Shown piece after piece: positions 1 to 11,999 of a stretch of 64,000 nt of DNA. The notes beneath the pieces are model-generated. The model saw only the letters and a list, made by a program, of their open reading frames with translations. It did no database searches and had not been told where the DNA came from. The position numbers and the translations under genes are program-made. Numbering within the stretch: position 1 is the stretch's first letter; each line of letters starts with the position of its first letter. The DNA lies in assembly GCA_020796225.1 (NCBI GenBank), contig CM036755.1, forward strand, positions 11,143,994 to 11,207,993, read 5' to 3'. This stretch comes from Arion vulgaris. Lineage: Eukaryota; Mollusca; Gastropoda; Stylommatophora; Arionidae.

Positions 1-160
1 TCCCCTGGTTGCTCTATTTTAAGTCAGCTTACATCTGTGTATTTAAAGTAATTTTTGGTATCATCTTTCATTCTGACAGTTTTGACTTACAATATATTTT
101 GTACCAAGAACAGTTTACATCATCGTGTCCTCTTCGGTAGGTGTCTTCTATCTTCTTCCT

Positions 161-366
161 TTGTCAGCACACTGTTACCAGGTTGTTAACCCAGTGTCAT
201 GGTTTTATGTATTTGTCTTGTGCTTCTCTGGTGACTTGTGGGATGGTTTTCTTAGTACTCTGGTAGAATTCAACTTTTGTCAGCACACTGTTACCGGGTT
301 GTTAACCCAGTGTCATGGTTTTATGTATTTGTCTTGTGCTTCTTTGGTGACTTGTGTGATGGTTTT
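161..366 (+). repeat. Duplicated 90-bp segment
   Basis: TTGTCAGCACACTGTTACC through GTGACTTGTG.GATGGTTTT occurs at 161-250 and 277-366; related single pieces are at 37130 and 54935. Confidence 0.75.
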
Positions 367-397
367 CTATGATGTTTATACAAATATTGTTTCTGTT

Positions 398-545
398 CTT
401 CTTCTTCAAACGCTCCATATCAGTCACGTGTTAAACCAATCTTTGTGATCTGAGCCTAAGAGCGATTGTATGCGGTGCCAGTTATGAGCCTACAAGTAGG
501 CCAGCACATCCGATTTCTGTGACACTTTTTTATTTATTTTTGTTT
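398..545 (-). mobile_element. SINE-A, 3' half
   Basis: TTCTTCTTCAAACGCTCCAT and CCTACAAGTAGGCCAGCACA, minus orientation, head missing. Confidence 0.7.
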
Positions 546-558
546 AGATATCCTTCTC

Positions 559-1066
559 AGGGTGTCCCAAGTCTAGCTTACACTGTGCATCTCACTGCAG
601 TCTTCCCTTAGGGTGTCCCAAGTCTAATTTACACTGTGCATCTCACCACAGTCTTCCTTAGGTGTCCCAAGTCTAGCTTACACTGTGCATCTCACCACAG
701 TCTTCCCTTAGGGTGTCCCAAGTCTAATTTACACTGTGCATCTCACCACAGTCTTCCCTTAGGGTGTCCCAAATCTAATTTACACTGTGCATCTCACTGC
801 AGTCTTCCCTTAGGGTGTCCCAAGTCTAATTTACACTGTGCATCTCACCGCAGTCTTCCCTTAGGGTGTCCCAAGTCTAGTTTACACTGTGCATCTCACT
901 GTAGTCTTCCCTTAGGATGTCCCAAGTCTAATTTACACTGTGCATCTCACTGCAGTCTTCCCTTAGGGTGTCCCAAGTCTAGCTTACACTGTGTATCTCA
1001 CTGCAGTCTTCCCTTAGGGTGTCCCAAGTCTAGCTTACACTGTGTATCTCACTGCAGTCTTCCCTT
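559..1066 (+). repeat. Minisatellite, 51-bp unit, about 10 copies
   Basis: Unit starts GGGTGTCCCAAGTCTAATTT and ends CAGTCTTCCCTTA. The unit is divisible by three, which creates a 150-codon ORF that is not a gene. Confidence 0.9.
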
Positions 1067-1199
1067 GTATCGATGTGACCACCGGTAAAATCAAAGTCAG
1101 ACAAGACAGAAAATTGTGGATAGCCTGGCGTCATGGCACGGATGAACGTCAACATCTGAGATTCTTCTGCAAATAACTTTGTCTATGCAACTACTCCTG

Positions 1200-1560
1200 T
1201 ACGTGTCATAAACAGGGCAGTGCGCTTAAGGTCTTCACCGGTTCCCCCATAATTTGTTTTGTAGGATTGTTTCTGTTAGCCAGATTTCCATTCTCGCACT
1301 GCTCAGGCTGGGGCAGGATGTGCTCTTGGGACTGCTTTGGTGCTCCACAGGCGCAGGCAGTCGAGTCCGTGAGACCCATTCTATGGAGGTGTGTTCTGAG
1401 ACTGCAGTATCCCGTTCTAAGTCTGAAGACTAAAGAGATGATAGCAAACACCAGAGACAGATTTGTGGAGATCACTGATTGCCTACGCCAATTCGCACTG
1501 CACCCGAGGATGATGACCTCTTCTCGTAAGTCGGGAGATGACTGCACTTTTATAGAGAAG
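1200..1560 (-). mobile_element. LINE C-terminal Cys/His fragment
   Basis: The minus strand reads LVFRLRTGYCSLRTHLHRMG and then ACACGAPKQSQEHIL. The RTGHxxLRxHLH...CxCG...EHIL pattern is the C-terminal Cys/His region of many LINEs. A sister copy is at 39400. Confidence 0.7.
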
Positions 1561-1561
1561 T

Positions 1562-1815
1562 CGCCCATGTGGTGCCGGGCCTGCAACGGAAGCAAAGAAT
1601 AGTACCACTGGGACCTACAATGCATGTTGTAAGAGGCAGCTGATGTTGGCCCTAGGGATGCTACCTGAGTAAATGATGAGCAGTGCAGAAATCGGATGTG
1701 CTGGCCTACTTGTCGGCGCATAACTGGCACATCGCTCTTAGGCTCAGATCACATACAAATCACACAGAGTGGTTAACAAGTGGTCAATATGGAGCGTTTG
1801 AAGAAGTACAAGAAA
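1562..1815 (+). mobile_element. SINE-A, near full length
   Basis: Head CCCATGTGGTGCCGGGCCTG, core GCAAAGAATAGTACCACTGG, tail GAGTGGTTAACAAGTGGTCA and ATATGGAGCGTTTGAAGAAG. SINE-A has no clear tRNA head; it is named for its fixed head-core-tail order. Confidence 0.8.
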
Positions 1816-2098
1816 AAACAAGGGAAGTGTTGTGTGATTTTAATATATATATTTCATACAACACTTATGTGATCCACTAAGTCATATTATGCTGTATAGG
1901 GGCTATTATAACCAACCCATTATATTTCTCTAGTATCTGGTTATACAAGCTTAGTGGTAGGCTATTACATAACAAATATCACTTCACTCTATGTGACCCC
2001 ATTTCCATTTAACTAGTTTCATTTTTCTGGTTTTGTTGATTGCTATTCTGACTATCTTTTATATCCAATCTTTGTTGATTGCTATTCTATCTATTGAA

Positions 2099-2580
2099 AG
2101 CATCGATTGTATGGAGTTTAAGATGGATTTTTTTTTTTCCGATCCAGAAGCACTTGAGCTGAAAGCTCTTGGCTCGGTGTCACGAACACCGTAAATCTGG
2201 GGAACCTGTAGTTTTTCTGCCAGTCCGCGGAGTTGAACTCGCACTTACAGAGGACTAATCACCCGTAGTCCAAAGCGCTACGAACACGCTGGGCACGCGG
2301 GCGAGTTTAAGATGGATAAGGGTAATGTTCTTCGGTCTCTTGGCAACCCTACTCTTGGATGAGGACAATAAAATTGACTTTGAATCAATCCAGCGATTTA
2401 AGGAGTTTGGAATTACATTATACAAGTAGAGTTGGATGCTTGAGGGGCAGAGAGAGGAGTGTGTTTAACCAGCAAACCACAGGAACCATCAGTATGCATA
2501 TCTCAACATCTGTTGTCGGAGACTGAGCACCTATAAGTCTGCCCAGAGTGCTGTGACATCAGTTCAGTAACCAATAACTA
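2099..2580 (+). mobile_element. RNH LINE 3' fragment carrying a SINE-I
   Basis: It has CATCGATTGT and GAGTTTAAGATGGATAAGGG, then GTGTTTAACCAGC and AACCATCAGTATGCATA, as in the 63556 copy. A SINE-I splits it at 2128. Confidence 0.75.
2128..2302 (-). mobile_element. SINE-I, tRNA-like, nested in RNH LINE
   Basis: Flanks GAGTTTAAGATGGA at 2114-2127 and 2303-2316 are exact. The tRNA-like head (GAGTTCAACTCC as B box, minus strand) is at the high end and the T-rich 3' tail at the low end. A second copy is at 7236-7424. Confidence 0.8.
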
Positions 2581-2582
2581 TC

Positions 2583-2680
2583 TTTTACCCACATCCATGT
2601 TTTAGTTATTCTGTTACCCACATCCATGTTTTAGTTATTCTGTTACCCACATCCATGTTTTAGTTATTCTGTTACCCACG
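2583..2680 (+). repeat. Minisatellite, 29-bp unit, about 3 copies
   Basis: TTCTGTTACCCACATCCATG followed by TTTTAGTTA. Confidence 0.8.
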
Positions 2681-2822
2681 TGCTATTTCATGTGAAGCCA
2701 CAACACTAACCAGACTACAAGAATTCCAAGACAAGTGTGGTGTAGCTAGACAAGAACACTATGATGGTAGCCAAAGAAGAATAGTAAACCAACAAAGAAC
2801 CGTGGTCGTTAGTTGCCACATG

Positions 2823-4290
2823 CTGAGAGATATACTAAGGTAGGAGATCGGAGCACTTATGGACTAATTGGTTCAATGTGCAGTGATTATGATCCGATGA
2901 CTAAACTAAACTGAGAGACATATTGAGGAGATCGGAGCACTTAATGGACTAATTGGTTCGACGTGCAGTGATGATGATCCGGTGACTAAACTAAACTGAG
3001 AGACATAATGAGGGGGAGATCAGAGCATGTATGGACTAATTGGTTCGACGTGCAGTGATGATGATCTGATGACTAAACTAAACTGAGAGACATAATGATG
3101 GGGAGATCAGAGCATGTATGGACTAATTGGTTCGACGTGCAGTGATGATGATCCAGTGACTAAACTGAAAGACATAATGATGGGGAGATCGGAGCATGCA
3201 TGGACTAATTTGTTCGACGTACAGTGATGATGATCCGATGACTAAACTAAACTGAGAGACATAATGATGGGGAGATCGGAGCATGCATGGACTAATTGGT
3301 TCAATCTGCAGTGATGATGATCCGATGACTAAACTAAACTGAGAGACATAATGATGGGGAGATCGGAGCATGCATGGACTAATTGGTTCAATCTGCAGTG
3401 ATGATGATCCGATGACTAAACTAAACTGAGAGACATAATGATGGGGAGATCGGAGCATGCATGGACTAATTGGTTCAATCTGCAGCGATGATGATCTGAT
3501 GACTAAACTAAACTGAGAGACATAATGAGGGGGAGATCGAAGCATGCATGGACTAATTGGTTCAATCTGCAGTGATGATGATCTGATGACTAAACTAAAC
3601 TGAGAGACATAAAGAGGGGGAGATCGGAGCATGCATGGACTAATTGGTTCGACTTACAGTGATGATGATCCGATGACTAAACTAAACTGAAAGACATAAT
3701 GATGGGGAGATCGGAGCATGCATGGACTAATTTGTTCGACGTACAGTGATGATGATCCGATGACTAAACTAAACTGAGAGACATAATGATGGGGAGATCG
3801 GAGCATGCATGGACTAATTGGTTCAATCTGCAGTGATGATGATCCGATGACTAAACTAAACTGAGAGACATAATGATGGGGAGATCGGAGCATGCATGGA
3901 CTAATTGGTTCAATCTGCAGTGATGATCCGATGACTAAACTAAACTGAAAGACATAATGATGGGGAGATCGGAGCATGCATGGACTAATTTGTTCGACGT
4001 ACAGTGATGATGATCCGATGACTAAACTAAACTGAGAGACATAATGATGGGAGATCGGAGCATGCATGGACTAATTGGTTCAATCTGCAGTGATGATGAT
4101 CCGATGACTAAACTAAACTGAGAGACATAATGATGGGAGATCGGAGCATGCATGGACTAATTGGTTCAATCTGCAGTGATGATCCGATGACTAAACTAAA
4201 CTGAGAGACATAATGAGGGGGAGATCGGAGCATGCATGGACTAATTTGTTCAATCTGCAGTGATGATGATCCGATGACTAAACTAAACCC
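2823..4290. repeat. Minisatellite, about 87-bp unit, about 17 copies, from LINE-L6
   Basis: Unit contains GATCCGATGACTAAACTAAA, GAGAGACATAATGATGGGGA and GCATGCATGGACTAATTGGT. A single-copy form is at 43560-43660. Earlier units (2823-3120) are more divergent than later ones. Confidence 0.9.
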
Positions 4291-4454
4291 ACATGCATGT
4301 TTTGTGTACTGTTGGTGTTGTGTTGAAGCTGTTAAAGCTGTGAGGCAAATCAGGATTGGAGAAGAGAAAAAAATACAAGGTGCATAGAGAGGCTCGCTCC
4401 AGGTGTCTCCTTTTCGACCTGATGTTGAAAAGCAAAAGACGATTAGAGAATAGA

Positions 4455-4690
4455 TAGATGGTACTGCATCTGTAGCTTAAGTGGTAGTAAGCTCAATCAC
4501 AACCCAAGCATACATGGTTCAAACTACGATGCAGGCAGTTTGAAAAATTGTAAAAATAGACCCCACCGTTCAAAAAGCAATGACAAACTACTGAACGTTT
4601 AAGTGGTGCTTAGAAAAATAAACTTGTTTACTGTGGTTGATGGCTAAGTTCTGTAAAAGATATGCCATGATTTTAATTTTTTTCAATACA
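4455..4690 (+). mobile_element. SINE-J
   Basis: tRNA-like head (CTGTAGCTTAAGTGGTAGTA, B box TGGTTCAAACTA) followed by AAAGCAATGACAAACTACTG and GCTAAGTTCTGTAAAAGATA. The body matches 7735-7975 and 61395-61645. Confidence 0.75.
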
Positions 4691-4815
4691 TCAATTATTA
4701 TCTGTGGTATTGTGTCTTTCATTGTGCATTTATCTGTTCTTCCTCTCTTTCTTCTGTTTATCAGGGTATGCAAAGACTTTAGGCAAGAGCAGGTCATATA
4801 AGTTGGTTCTTACTG

Positions 4816-5205
4816 CATATGAGATTTCTGAGGTCCATCGCTTGCGTGGGTGACCTTTAGCCTTGAAACTATTGTATCTGAATAGTAGTGCTTGTGGTGT
4901 ACTGTTAGATGGTAGTTGTGTTACACTGCCGTTGTGTTACATGGCTGAACCATTTTGTTTGTTGCTGCTTAATATGATCTAGTACTGGATGGTGATCTAG
5001 TAAAGAGATCGGGTACTAGAGCTAAGGGAAGAACAAGAAAACGACGGATAGACAATATCAAGACCACACTAAATAAACACGGATATAACGCAACAAGGGT
5101 GACTCATCTAGCCCTAGAATGCAAATTAAAGCTCCCATCCCTACACTTAACGGCAAGAGTGGACAGCCAACTACATCTTCCACCTGGGAATAGACAATAC
5201 ACTGG
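4816..5205. mobile_element. LINE-L3 fragments
   Basis: From 4816 to 4985 the minus strand resembles the LINE-L3 module at 59400 and 61780. From 4990 the plus strand reads GRTRKRRIDNIKTTLNKHGY and LALECKLKLPSLHLTARVDS. Confidence 0.55.
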
Positions 5206-5261
5206 GTGGTTGTTTTTACCATGTTTTTTAAGTCTATTTTTCTATCTTATCTGTTACTTCC

Positions 5262-5545
5262 AATCAATGTCTTGTGAAGTGACACGATCTTGTATGTTGT
5301 CAATGTCTTGTGAAGTGACACGGTCTTGTATGTTGTAAATGTCTTGTGAAGTGACACGGTCTTGAATGTTGTCAATGTCTTGTGAAGTGACACGGTTTTG
5401 TGTGTTGTGAATGACTTGTGTGTTCTGAATGTGTTGTGAATGTCTTGTGTGTTCTGAATGTCTGGTGTGTTGCGAGTGTCTGGTGTGTTGTGAGTGTCTT
5501 GTGTGTTGTGAATGTCTTGTGAAGTGTGTACACTGTGACCTGATC
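5262..5545 (+). repeat. Minisatellite, about 37-bp unit then degenerate
   Basis: AATGTCTTGTGAAGTGACAC and GGTCTTGTATGTTGT recur four times, then decay into TGTGTTGTGAATGTCTTG variants. Confidence 0.8.
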
Positions 5546-5584
5546 ACACATAATTCCATAATTTGTTTATGTTGATTACACAAT

Positions 5585-5795
5585 CAAGAACCGACCGGAA
5601 GCATTGCAAGACAGGCAATGTTTTGGAACCCACAGAGAAAGAGTAGTAGGAGAAGGGCTATTCATACCTGGAGAAGAGAGCTGGAGATTGATATGAAAAG
5701 GAGAGGTACAACATGGAAAGAACTGGAAGGGATGGCAAGAGAGAGGAAGATCTGTGCTCCGTTGGGAGTTGAAAAGTGAAGAAGAAGATACTGTC
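5585..5795 (+). mobile_element. LINE 3' fragment, WNPQG type
   Basis: Decayed copy of the same module, retaining [26 protein letters not shown] and KVKKK. Confidence 0.55.
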
Positions 5796-6419
5796 AAGAC
5801 TGATATCATTATTATTCATGACCAAAATTAGATCACTGTATCTCATTTATGTTTTATTCTTTTCTGTGTTTTGCCACAGCCTTCTATAAACTCAGGGTCT
5901 GCGGACTTGGGTAAAAAATATGGGAAATCAGACCACAACCGGTCACATGACCTCGCATTCCAGTATTGTTGTATATAGACGAATTCATTTTAAAATCAAC
6001 ACAAAATGCTAAATCAAAGTTATATTATGTAACAAGTTAAGTTTAACATTAAGGAATATCAATATTATGAATATTTTCACCAATAAATAAAAATAAACTC
6101 ACAGAATTGAGTAAAATTGCAAAAAGCGTGCAGTGTTCTATCAAACATATATAAATTCCAGCCCTCCCCAACTGAAACTAGGTCAGGGTTTCCCATGAAT
6201 CCGAGACCCATAAGTTTATAGTTGGCTGTGGTTTTGCAAATCAACATCAATGTACTGCTTTTATTTTATTACTGTCATATATTATCTTGTTGGCCAATGC
6301 TAATTAACTCACATGGTTCTGCTCATTGAAGGCTGCTCACTTGTCAGTTTGACTGAGAAGTTGATATATATATATATTTCAGTCATTGGACTTTATTTAT
6401 TTGTTGTTGCACAATCTAG

Positions 6420-6770
6420 AACCCCAACGGATGTCTTCAACGGATTCTCAGACTAAGATGGTATGATAGAGTTGCATAACCGGACAGGAACCCATGATGA
6501 CACAGGTCATGAGGAGAAAATGGCGATGGGTTGGGTATACCCAAAAATGGAAGATACAATTGAGTATCACTAGACAAGCACTTGAGTGGAACCCGCAGGG
6601 AAAATGAGAAAGAGGACGCCCTAAGCAGACCTGGAGACGAAGTCTTCTTGAGGAACTGAAGAGTGCTCGACTATCCTGGGAGACCATAAAGAGAACAGCC
6701 AGAGACCGAGAAGAGTGGCTAACAACTGTTGAGGCCCTATGCTCCACGAGGAGCGAAGAGGAATAGGTCA
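6420..6770 (+). mobile_element. LINE 3' fragment, WNPQG type
   Basis: It reads KWRWVGYTQKWKIQLS, EWNPQGK.ERGRPKQTWRRS and EALCSTRSEEE. Stops interrupt the frame. Confidence 0.65.
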
Positions 6771-6835
6771 AGTAAGAACCTGTTTCCTTACCTTGAGGTA
6801 TACTGGAGGAACACAGTGTTATATCTATATTTTAC

Positions 6836-7146
6836 TTTGATCAGCGGGATGATGGTGGCTAGCCGTCTTTACTACCTAGTGTTTTCTTTGATCAGCGGGA
6901 TGATGGTGGCTAGCCGTCTTTACTACCTAGTGTTTACTTTGATCAGCGGGATGATGGTGGCTAGCCGTCTTTACTACCTAATGTTTACTTTGATCAGCGG
7001 GATGATGGTGGCTAGCCGTCTTTACTACCTAGTGTTTACTTTGATCAGCGGGATGATGGTGGCTAGCCGTCTTTACTACCTAGTGTTTTCTTTGATCAGC
7101 AGGATGATGGTGGCTAGCTGTCTTTACTACCTAGTGTTTTCTTTGG
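6836..7146 (+). repeat. Minisatellite, 51-bp unit, 6 copies
   Basis: Unit TTTGATCAGCGGGATGATGG then TGGCTAGCCGTCTTTACTAC. Copies nearly identical. Confidence 0.9.
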
Positions 7147-7235
7147 TACCACATTGATCTGAGAGATATTTTTTTTAAACTGCTTTTACTGCTTGTAGTA
7201 CCACTTTTCAGGGTGATAGTTTTAGTTCCTTTCCC

Positions 7236-7610
7236 GATCCAGAAGACTTGAGTTTTAAGCTCTTCAGCTCTGTGCCATGGACATCGTAACCCTTCGGTTC
7301 GGTGCCACGAACACCATAAATCTGGAAAACCTGTGGCTTTTCTGGCAGCCGGCGGAATTGAACCCGCACTCACAGAGGGCTTGTCACCAGTCGCCAACGC
7401 GATCACGAACATGCTGGGCAGGCAGGCGTTTTAGGGGTGTGGGACAGAGCCTGAGGAATTTAATGGCTGCATGGCTAGTCAGTCGCCGATAAGCTGTTCA
7501 GGTTATGATTTTTTTCATTTATGCTCGTAACAGAAACAAATCCTTGACCTTACCGTGAACTTAACACAGGTCTCCAGCATGGGAGCCGCACACTAATCCA
7601 TCCGGCCAGA
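7236..7610 (-). mobile_element. SINE-I followed by SINE-K
   Basis: 7236-7424 matches the 2128 element (CGAACACCATAAATCTGG, AATTGAACCCGCACT). 7425-7610 is SINE-K on the minus strand (GGAGCCGCACACTAATCCAT, ACAGAGCCTGAGGAATTTAA). Confidence 0.65.
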
Positions 7611-7734
7611 CAGTTTGTAAAAAAAATCGTACTCCAAATGAGGGATTTGATCCTGGGAATAATCGCTTATAAAGCATGTGTACTACCACCTTATCACAGC
7701 TCTTTTAATGATATCTATATTCTACTATTGTGAG

Positions 7735-7975
7735 TGCCTGTAGCTCAAGGCGTAGTGAGCTCAATCACAAACCCATGCGTACCTGGTTCCAACCACACAG
7801 TTTGGAAGCAAAATTCGTTTCCAACTAAATTTTACAAAAGGTAAAAATAGACCCCACCGTTCGGAAAGCAATGGTAAACTATTGAACATATAAGTGGTGC
7901 CTAGAAAATCCACGACTCGTTTACTGCGGTTGATGGCTAAGTCCTGTAAAGGATATGTCACGATTTTCATTTTAC
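7735..7975 (+). mobile_element. SINE-J
   Basis: Head GCCTGTAGCTCAAGGCGTAG, B box CTGGTTCCAACC, body AAAGCAATGGTAAACTATTG and AAGTGGTGCCTAGAAAATCC, end GATATGTCACGATTTTC. Confidence 0.8.
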
Positions 7976-8194
7976 TATTGAATATTGGTGAGATGTCTGC
8001 TTATATACAATATATGGATTTGTTGATTTCCACTGGAGAAAGATATTGCACATAGAATAATTTTATAGTATGAGAGAGAGAGAGAGAGAGTGTGATACTG
8101 ATAAAGTCTACTACTGTACTATAAGCAAGTTATGGAAGGGAAATCTGTAGATGTCACACCCCCAGGGTTTGTAAATAAAATGTGTGCTATTTGC

Positions 8195-9355
8195 ATGTGA
8201 GATGTCTGTACATGTGTGTGTGCTAGCTAGCAGTCTGTGGGATTAGATATCCCATCTGTACATGTGTGTTTGTGCTAGCTAGCAGTCTGTGAGAGTAGAT
8301 ATCACATATGTGTGCTAGCTAGCAGTCTGTGAGAGTAGATGTCACATCTGTACATGTGTGTGCTAGCTAGCAGTCTGTGAGAGTAGATGTCACATCTGTA
8401 CATGTGTGTGCTAGCTAGCAGTCTGTGAGAGTAGATATCACATGTGTACATGTGTGTGTGTACTAGCTAGCAGTCTGTGAGAGTAGATATCACATGTGTG
8501 TGTGTGTACTAGCTAGCAGTCTGTGAAAGTAGATATCATGTGTGTGCTAGCTAGCAGTTTGTGGGAGTAGATATCACATGTGTACATGTGTGTGTGCTAG
8601 CTAGCAGTCTGTGAAAGTAGATATCACATGTGTGTATGTGCTAGCTAGCAGTCTGTGGAAGTAGATATCACATCTGTACAATGATGTGTGCTAGCTAGCA
8701 GTCTGTGAGAGTAGATATCACATGTGTGTGTGCTAGCTAGCAGTCTGTGGGAGTAGATATCACATCTGTACATGTGTGTGCTAGCTAGCAGTCTGTGAAA
8801 GTAGATATCACGAGTGTGTGCTAGCTAACAGTCTGTGGGAGTAGATATCACATCTGTACATGGGTGTGTGTGCTAGCTAGCAGTCTGTGAGAGTAGATAT
8901 CACATGTGTGTGTGCTAGCTAGCAGTCTGTGAGAGTATATATCACGTGTGTGTGTGCTAGCTAGCAGTCTGTGAAAGTAGATATCATGTGTGTGCTAGCT
9001 AGCAGTTTGTGGGAGTAGATATCACATCTGTACATGTGTGTGCTAGCTAGCAGTCTGTGAAAGTAGATATCACGAGTGTGTGCTAGCTAACAGTCTGTGG
9101 GAGTAGATATCACATCTGTACATGGGTGTGTGTGCTAGCTAGCAGTCTGTGAGAGTAGATATCATGTGTGTGTGCTAGCTAGCAGTCTGTGATAGTAGAT
9201 ATCACATGTGTGTGTGTGTGCTAGCTAGCAGTCTGTGAAAGTAGATATCATGTGTGTGCTAGCTAGCAGTTTGTGGGAGTAGATATCACATCTGTACATG
9301 TGTGTGTGTGCTAGCTAGCAGTCTGTAAGAGTAGTAATTCTATCTGTACATGTAA
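8195..9355 (+). repeat. TG-rich minisatellite with higher-order structure
   Basis: About 25 units of 37-60 bp, each with GCTAGCTAGCAGTCTGTG and AGTAGATATCACAT plus a variable TG run. A block of about 262 bp (8761-9022) is repeated at 9023-9284 with the same order of variants. Confidence 0.9.
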
Positions 9356-9484
9356 TAATGATTGTGTGTGTATGACATGTCTTGAACTCTCGTGCTTGTT
9401 TCTGTCTGACTATCAATCTTCTTTGTTCCAGAAAATCTTCCTTATCTCATCAAGAAACTTGATGTTTGGTTTATGATGTCTTTG

Positions 9485-9740
9485 AACAAATCATTCTTCT
9501 TCGAACGCTGCATATCAACCACTTGTTAACCACCCTTTGTAATTTATATATGATCTGAGTCTAAGAGCAATTGTACATTGTGCCAGTTATGTGTCTACAA
9601 GTAGGCCAGCACATCCGATTTCTGGGATGCATTTTATTTACTAGGGTAGCTTCCTAGGTCCTACATCAGTCGCCTCTTACGACATGCCTTGTAGGTCGAA
9701 GTGGTACTATTCTTTGCTTCCCTTTGGGCCTCGACACCAC
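9485..9740 (-). mobile_element. SINE-A
   Basis: Tail AACGCTGCATATCAACCACT, core AGTCGCCTCTTACGACATGC, head at GCACCACACAGG-like CGACACCACACAGG. Confidence 0.8.
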
Positions 9741-9965
9741 ACAGGTGATAACAGCATACAATAAAAAGAGATTCGGTAATAGAACTAAGGGAAGAACAAG
9801 AAAAAGATGGATAGACAATATCAAGACCACACTAAATAAACATGGATATAACATAACAAGGGCGACTCATCTGACCCTAGAATGCAAATTAAAGCTCCAC
9901 CCTCTACGCTTAACAACAAGAGTGGACAACTGATTCCGTCATCCATCTGGGGAAAGAGAATAAAC
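9741..9965 (+). mobile_element. LINE-L3 type 3' fragment
   Basis: It reads KRFGNRTKGRTRKRWIDNIK, TTLNKHGYNITRATHLTLEC and LTTRVDN, matching 4990-5205 and 54320-54780. Confidence 0.65.
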
Positions 9966-10309
9966 AGAATAGTGTACCAACTAAGGAAATGTGATATCTG
10001 TACGTATGACTTATCCGATACACATGTTGATTAATGTGTTTTGTGAATGTCTCTCTATGTCTAATAGACACTTGTATAATAAGTCTTAACATGGTGATAT
10101 GTGATTGTCTGGGGAGTAGATGAGACTTGGTATGTGAACTGTTTGTGCGACAAACTGATTTTGTCAGCGTGACACAGCTTGACATGACAAATACAAAAGC
10201 ATTCAAATATGCTGGCATAATTTATTCTATTTTTTAACATGAATACTTAGTGTGCCTATCTCTTTATGATATCGGTCACAGGTACCAATTGTGATCTTTT
10301 ATTATTATT

Positions 10310-10515
10310 ATGTCTCTCCAGCGATTTAAGCAGTTTGGTGTTATCCATTGTACAAGTAGAACTGGATGCCCGAGGGGCAGAGTGAGGCGTGTGTTTAATC
10401 AGTGAGCCACGAGAACCATCAGTATGCATAATCTTCTATATCTGTTGGGGGAGACTTGAGCACCTATGGGTCTGCCGGGAGTGCAATGACGCCAGTTCAG
10501 TAACCAATCCTCATG
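10310..10515 (+). mobile_element. RNH LINE 3' fragment
   Basis: Matches the end of the 63556 copy (CAGCGATTTAAGCAGTTTGG, GTGTTTAATCAGTGAGCCAC, CAGTATGCATAATC). Confidence 0.75.
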
Positions 10516-10845
10516 GAAGAGTTTATGTGTCACTGATGACATAGATATAATATGGTTGACTGACCAACCTGTTGACCCACCGACCTGTTGGTGTTATCTC
10601 TCCTCATGGAAGGGTTTATGTGTCACTGATGGCATAGATATAATATATTTGACTGATCGACATGTTGACTGACCGGCCTGTTGGTGTCGTCTCTCCTCAT
10701 GAAAGGGTTTATGTGTCACTGATGGCATGTGACTGACCGACATGTTGGTGATGTCTCTCCTCATGGATGTGTTATGTGTCACTGATGGCATATATATAAT
10801 ATGTTTGACTGACTGACATGTTGGTGTAATGACATATTTCATGTC
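10500..10845 (+). repeat. Minisatellite, degenerate, about 4 copies
   Basis: CTCCTCATGGAAGGGTTTAT and GTGTCACTGATGGCATAGAT recur with variable GACTGACCGACATGTTGGTG blocks. Confidence 0.8.
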
Positions 10846-11006
10846 CAGTTTTGAATAAAAAAATATATTATCTGTTGCCAGCACTGTCTAACCCCATGGA
10901 GGTGAGAAAAACATTGTACTTTATAAGAAACCAAACTTTGTTCAATCATGCAATAAAATGAGATTGTTACAGTTTGCTGTGTAGTTTTCATGAATTCATT
11001 TTTGAT

Positions 11007-11322
11007 AGATGATTGAAAGGATGATATAGAATTTACTGTTGCAATGGTATGTAGATGATTGAAAGGATGATATTTATTTACTGTTGCAATGGTATGTAGA
11101 TGAAAGGATGACAGAATTTACTGTTGCAATGGTATGTAGATGATTGAAAGGATGACAGAATTTACTGTTGCAATGGTATGTAGATGACTGAAAGGATGAC
11201 AGAATTTACTGTTGCAATGGTATGTAGATGATTGAAAGGATGACAGAATTTACTGTTACAATGGTATGTAGATGATTGAAAGGATGACAGAATTTACTGT
11301 TGCAATGGTATGTATGTGGGGC
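11007..11322 (+). repeat. Minisatellite, 44-bp unit, about 7 copies
   Basis: GATGATTGAAAGGATGACAG then AATTTACTGTTGCAATGGTA. Confidence 0.9.
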
Positions 11323-11554
11323 GGATTAGTGTAAGGCATAAGCATTTGCAGATCGACTTAGACACAAGAGGGTTGTTGGTTCAATCCTAAACTTGAGGTT
11401 CCACACATGAGGAAAAGAATTGGCCCTCCTACCTTCTGCACACTAGGGTCTAGAAATGTGAAGAGACTTCATACCCTAAAGTCTGAAAACACTACAGGAG
11501 GAAATTGTATTATTTATAAATTGTAGAAGTTTGTGAGGTGTATTCAGCTGTTTC

Positions 11555-11685
11555 CTCAGACTAAAATGGATGTTGAATCCATTCAGTGATTTCAGGAGTT
11601 TGATATTACACTTTGTACAAGTCAAACTGGATACCTGAGGAGCAGAGTGAGGACTGTGTTTACTCAGCAAGCCACAAATCTCAGA
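11555..11685 (+). mobile_element. RNH LINE 3' fragment
   Basis: Short copy (ATGTTGAATCCATTCAGTGA, TGTGTTTACTCAGCAAGCCA). Confidence 0.6.
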
Positions 11686-11691
11686 CAATCT

Positions 11692-11945
11692 TCGAACGCT
11701 TCATATCGACCACTTGTCAACCACTTTGTGTGATTTGTATGTGATCTGATCCTAAGAGCGATTGTACCATATGCCAGTTATGCGCCTACACGTGGGCCAG
11801 AACATTCTATTTCTGGGATGCTTTTATTTACTAGGTAGCTTCCTAGGCCCCAACATCAGTCACCTCTACAGCATGCCTTGTAGGTTGCAGTGGTACTATT
11901 CTTTGCTTCCTTTGCAGCCCCGGCACCACACGGGCATAATCCTTA
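11692..11945 (-). mobile_element. SINE-A
   Basis: From ATCTTCGAACGCTTCATATC to CCCCGGCACCACACGGGC. Full length. Confidence 0.8.
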
Positions 11946-11999
11946 CATACAATAAATGCCATACAACACATAACGATAAAACTAAAATTGTATACTTCA

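Noticed and set aside
636..1088. 150-codon ORF with SLPLGCPKSNLHCASH repeats
   Set aside because: It follows a 51-bp minisatellite whose unit is divisible by three. No start context, splice sites or homology.
3123..4067. Minus-strand ORFs of 137-169 codons with SPHHYVSQFSLVIGSSS repeats
   Set aside because: Created by the 87-bp tandem array derived from a LINE tail; the period of 29 codons keeps the frame open without selection.
8195..9355. CRISPR-like alternation of repeats and spacers
   Set aside because: Units are head-to-tail with TG-length variation, there are no unique spacers and the genome is eukaryotic.
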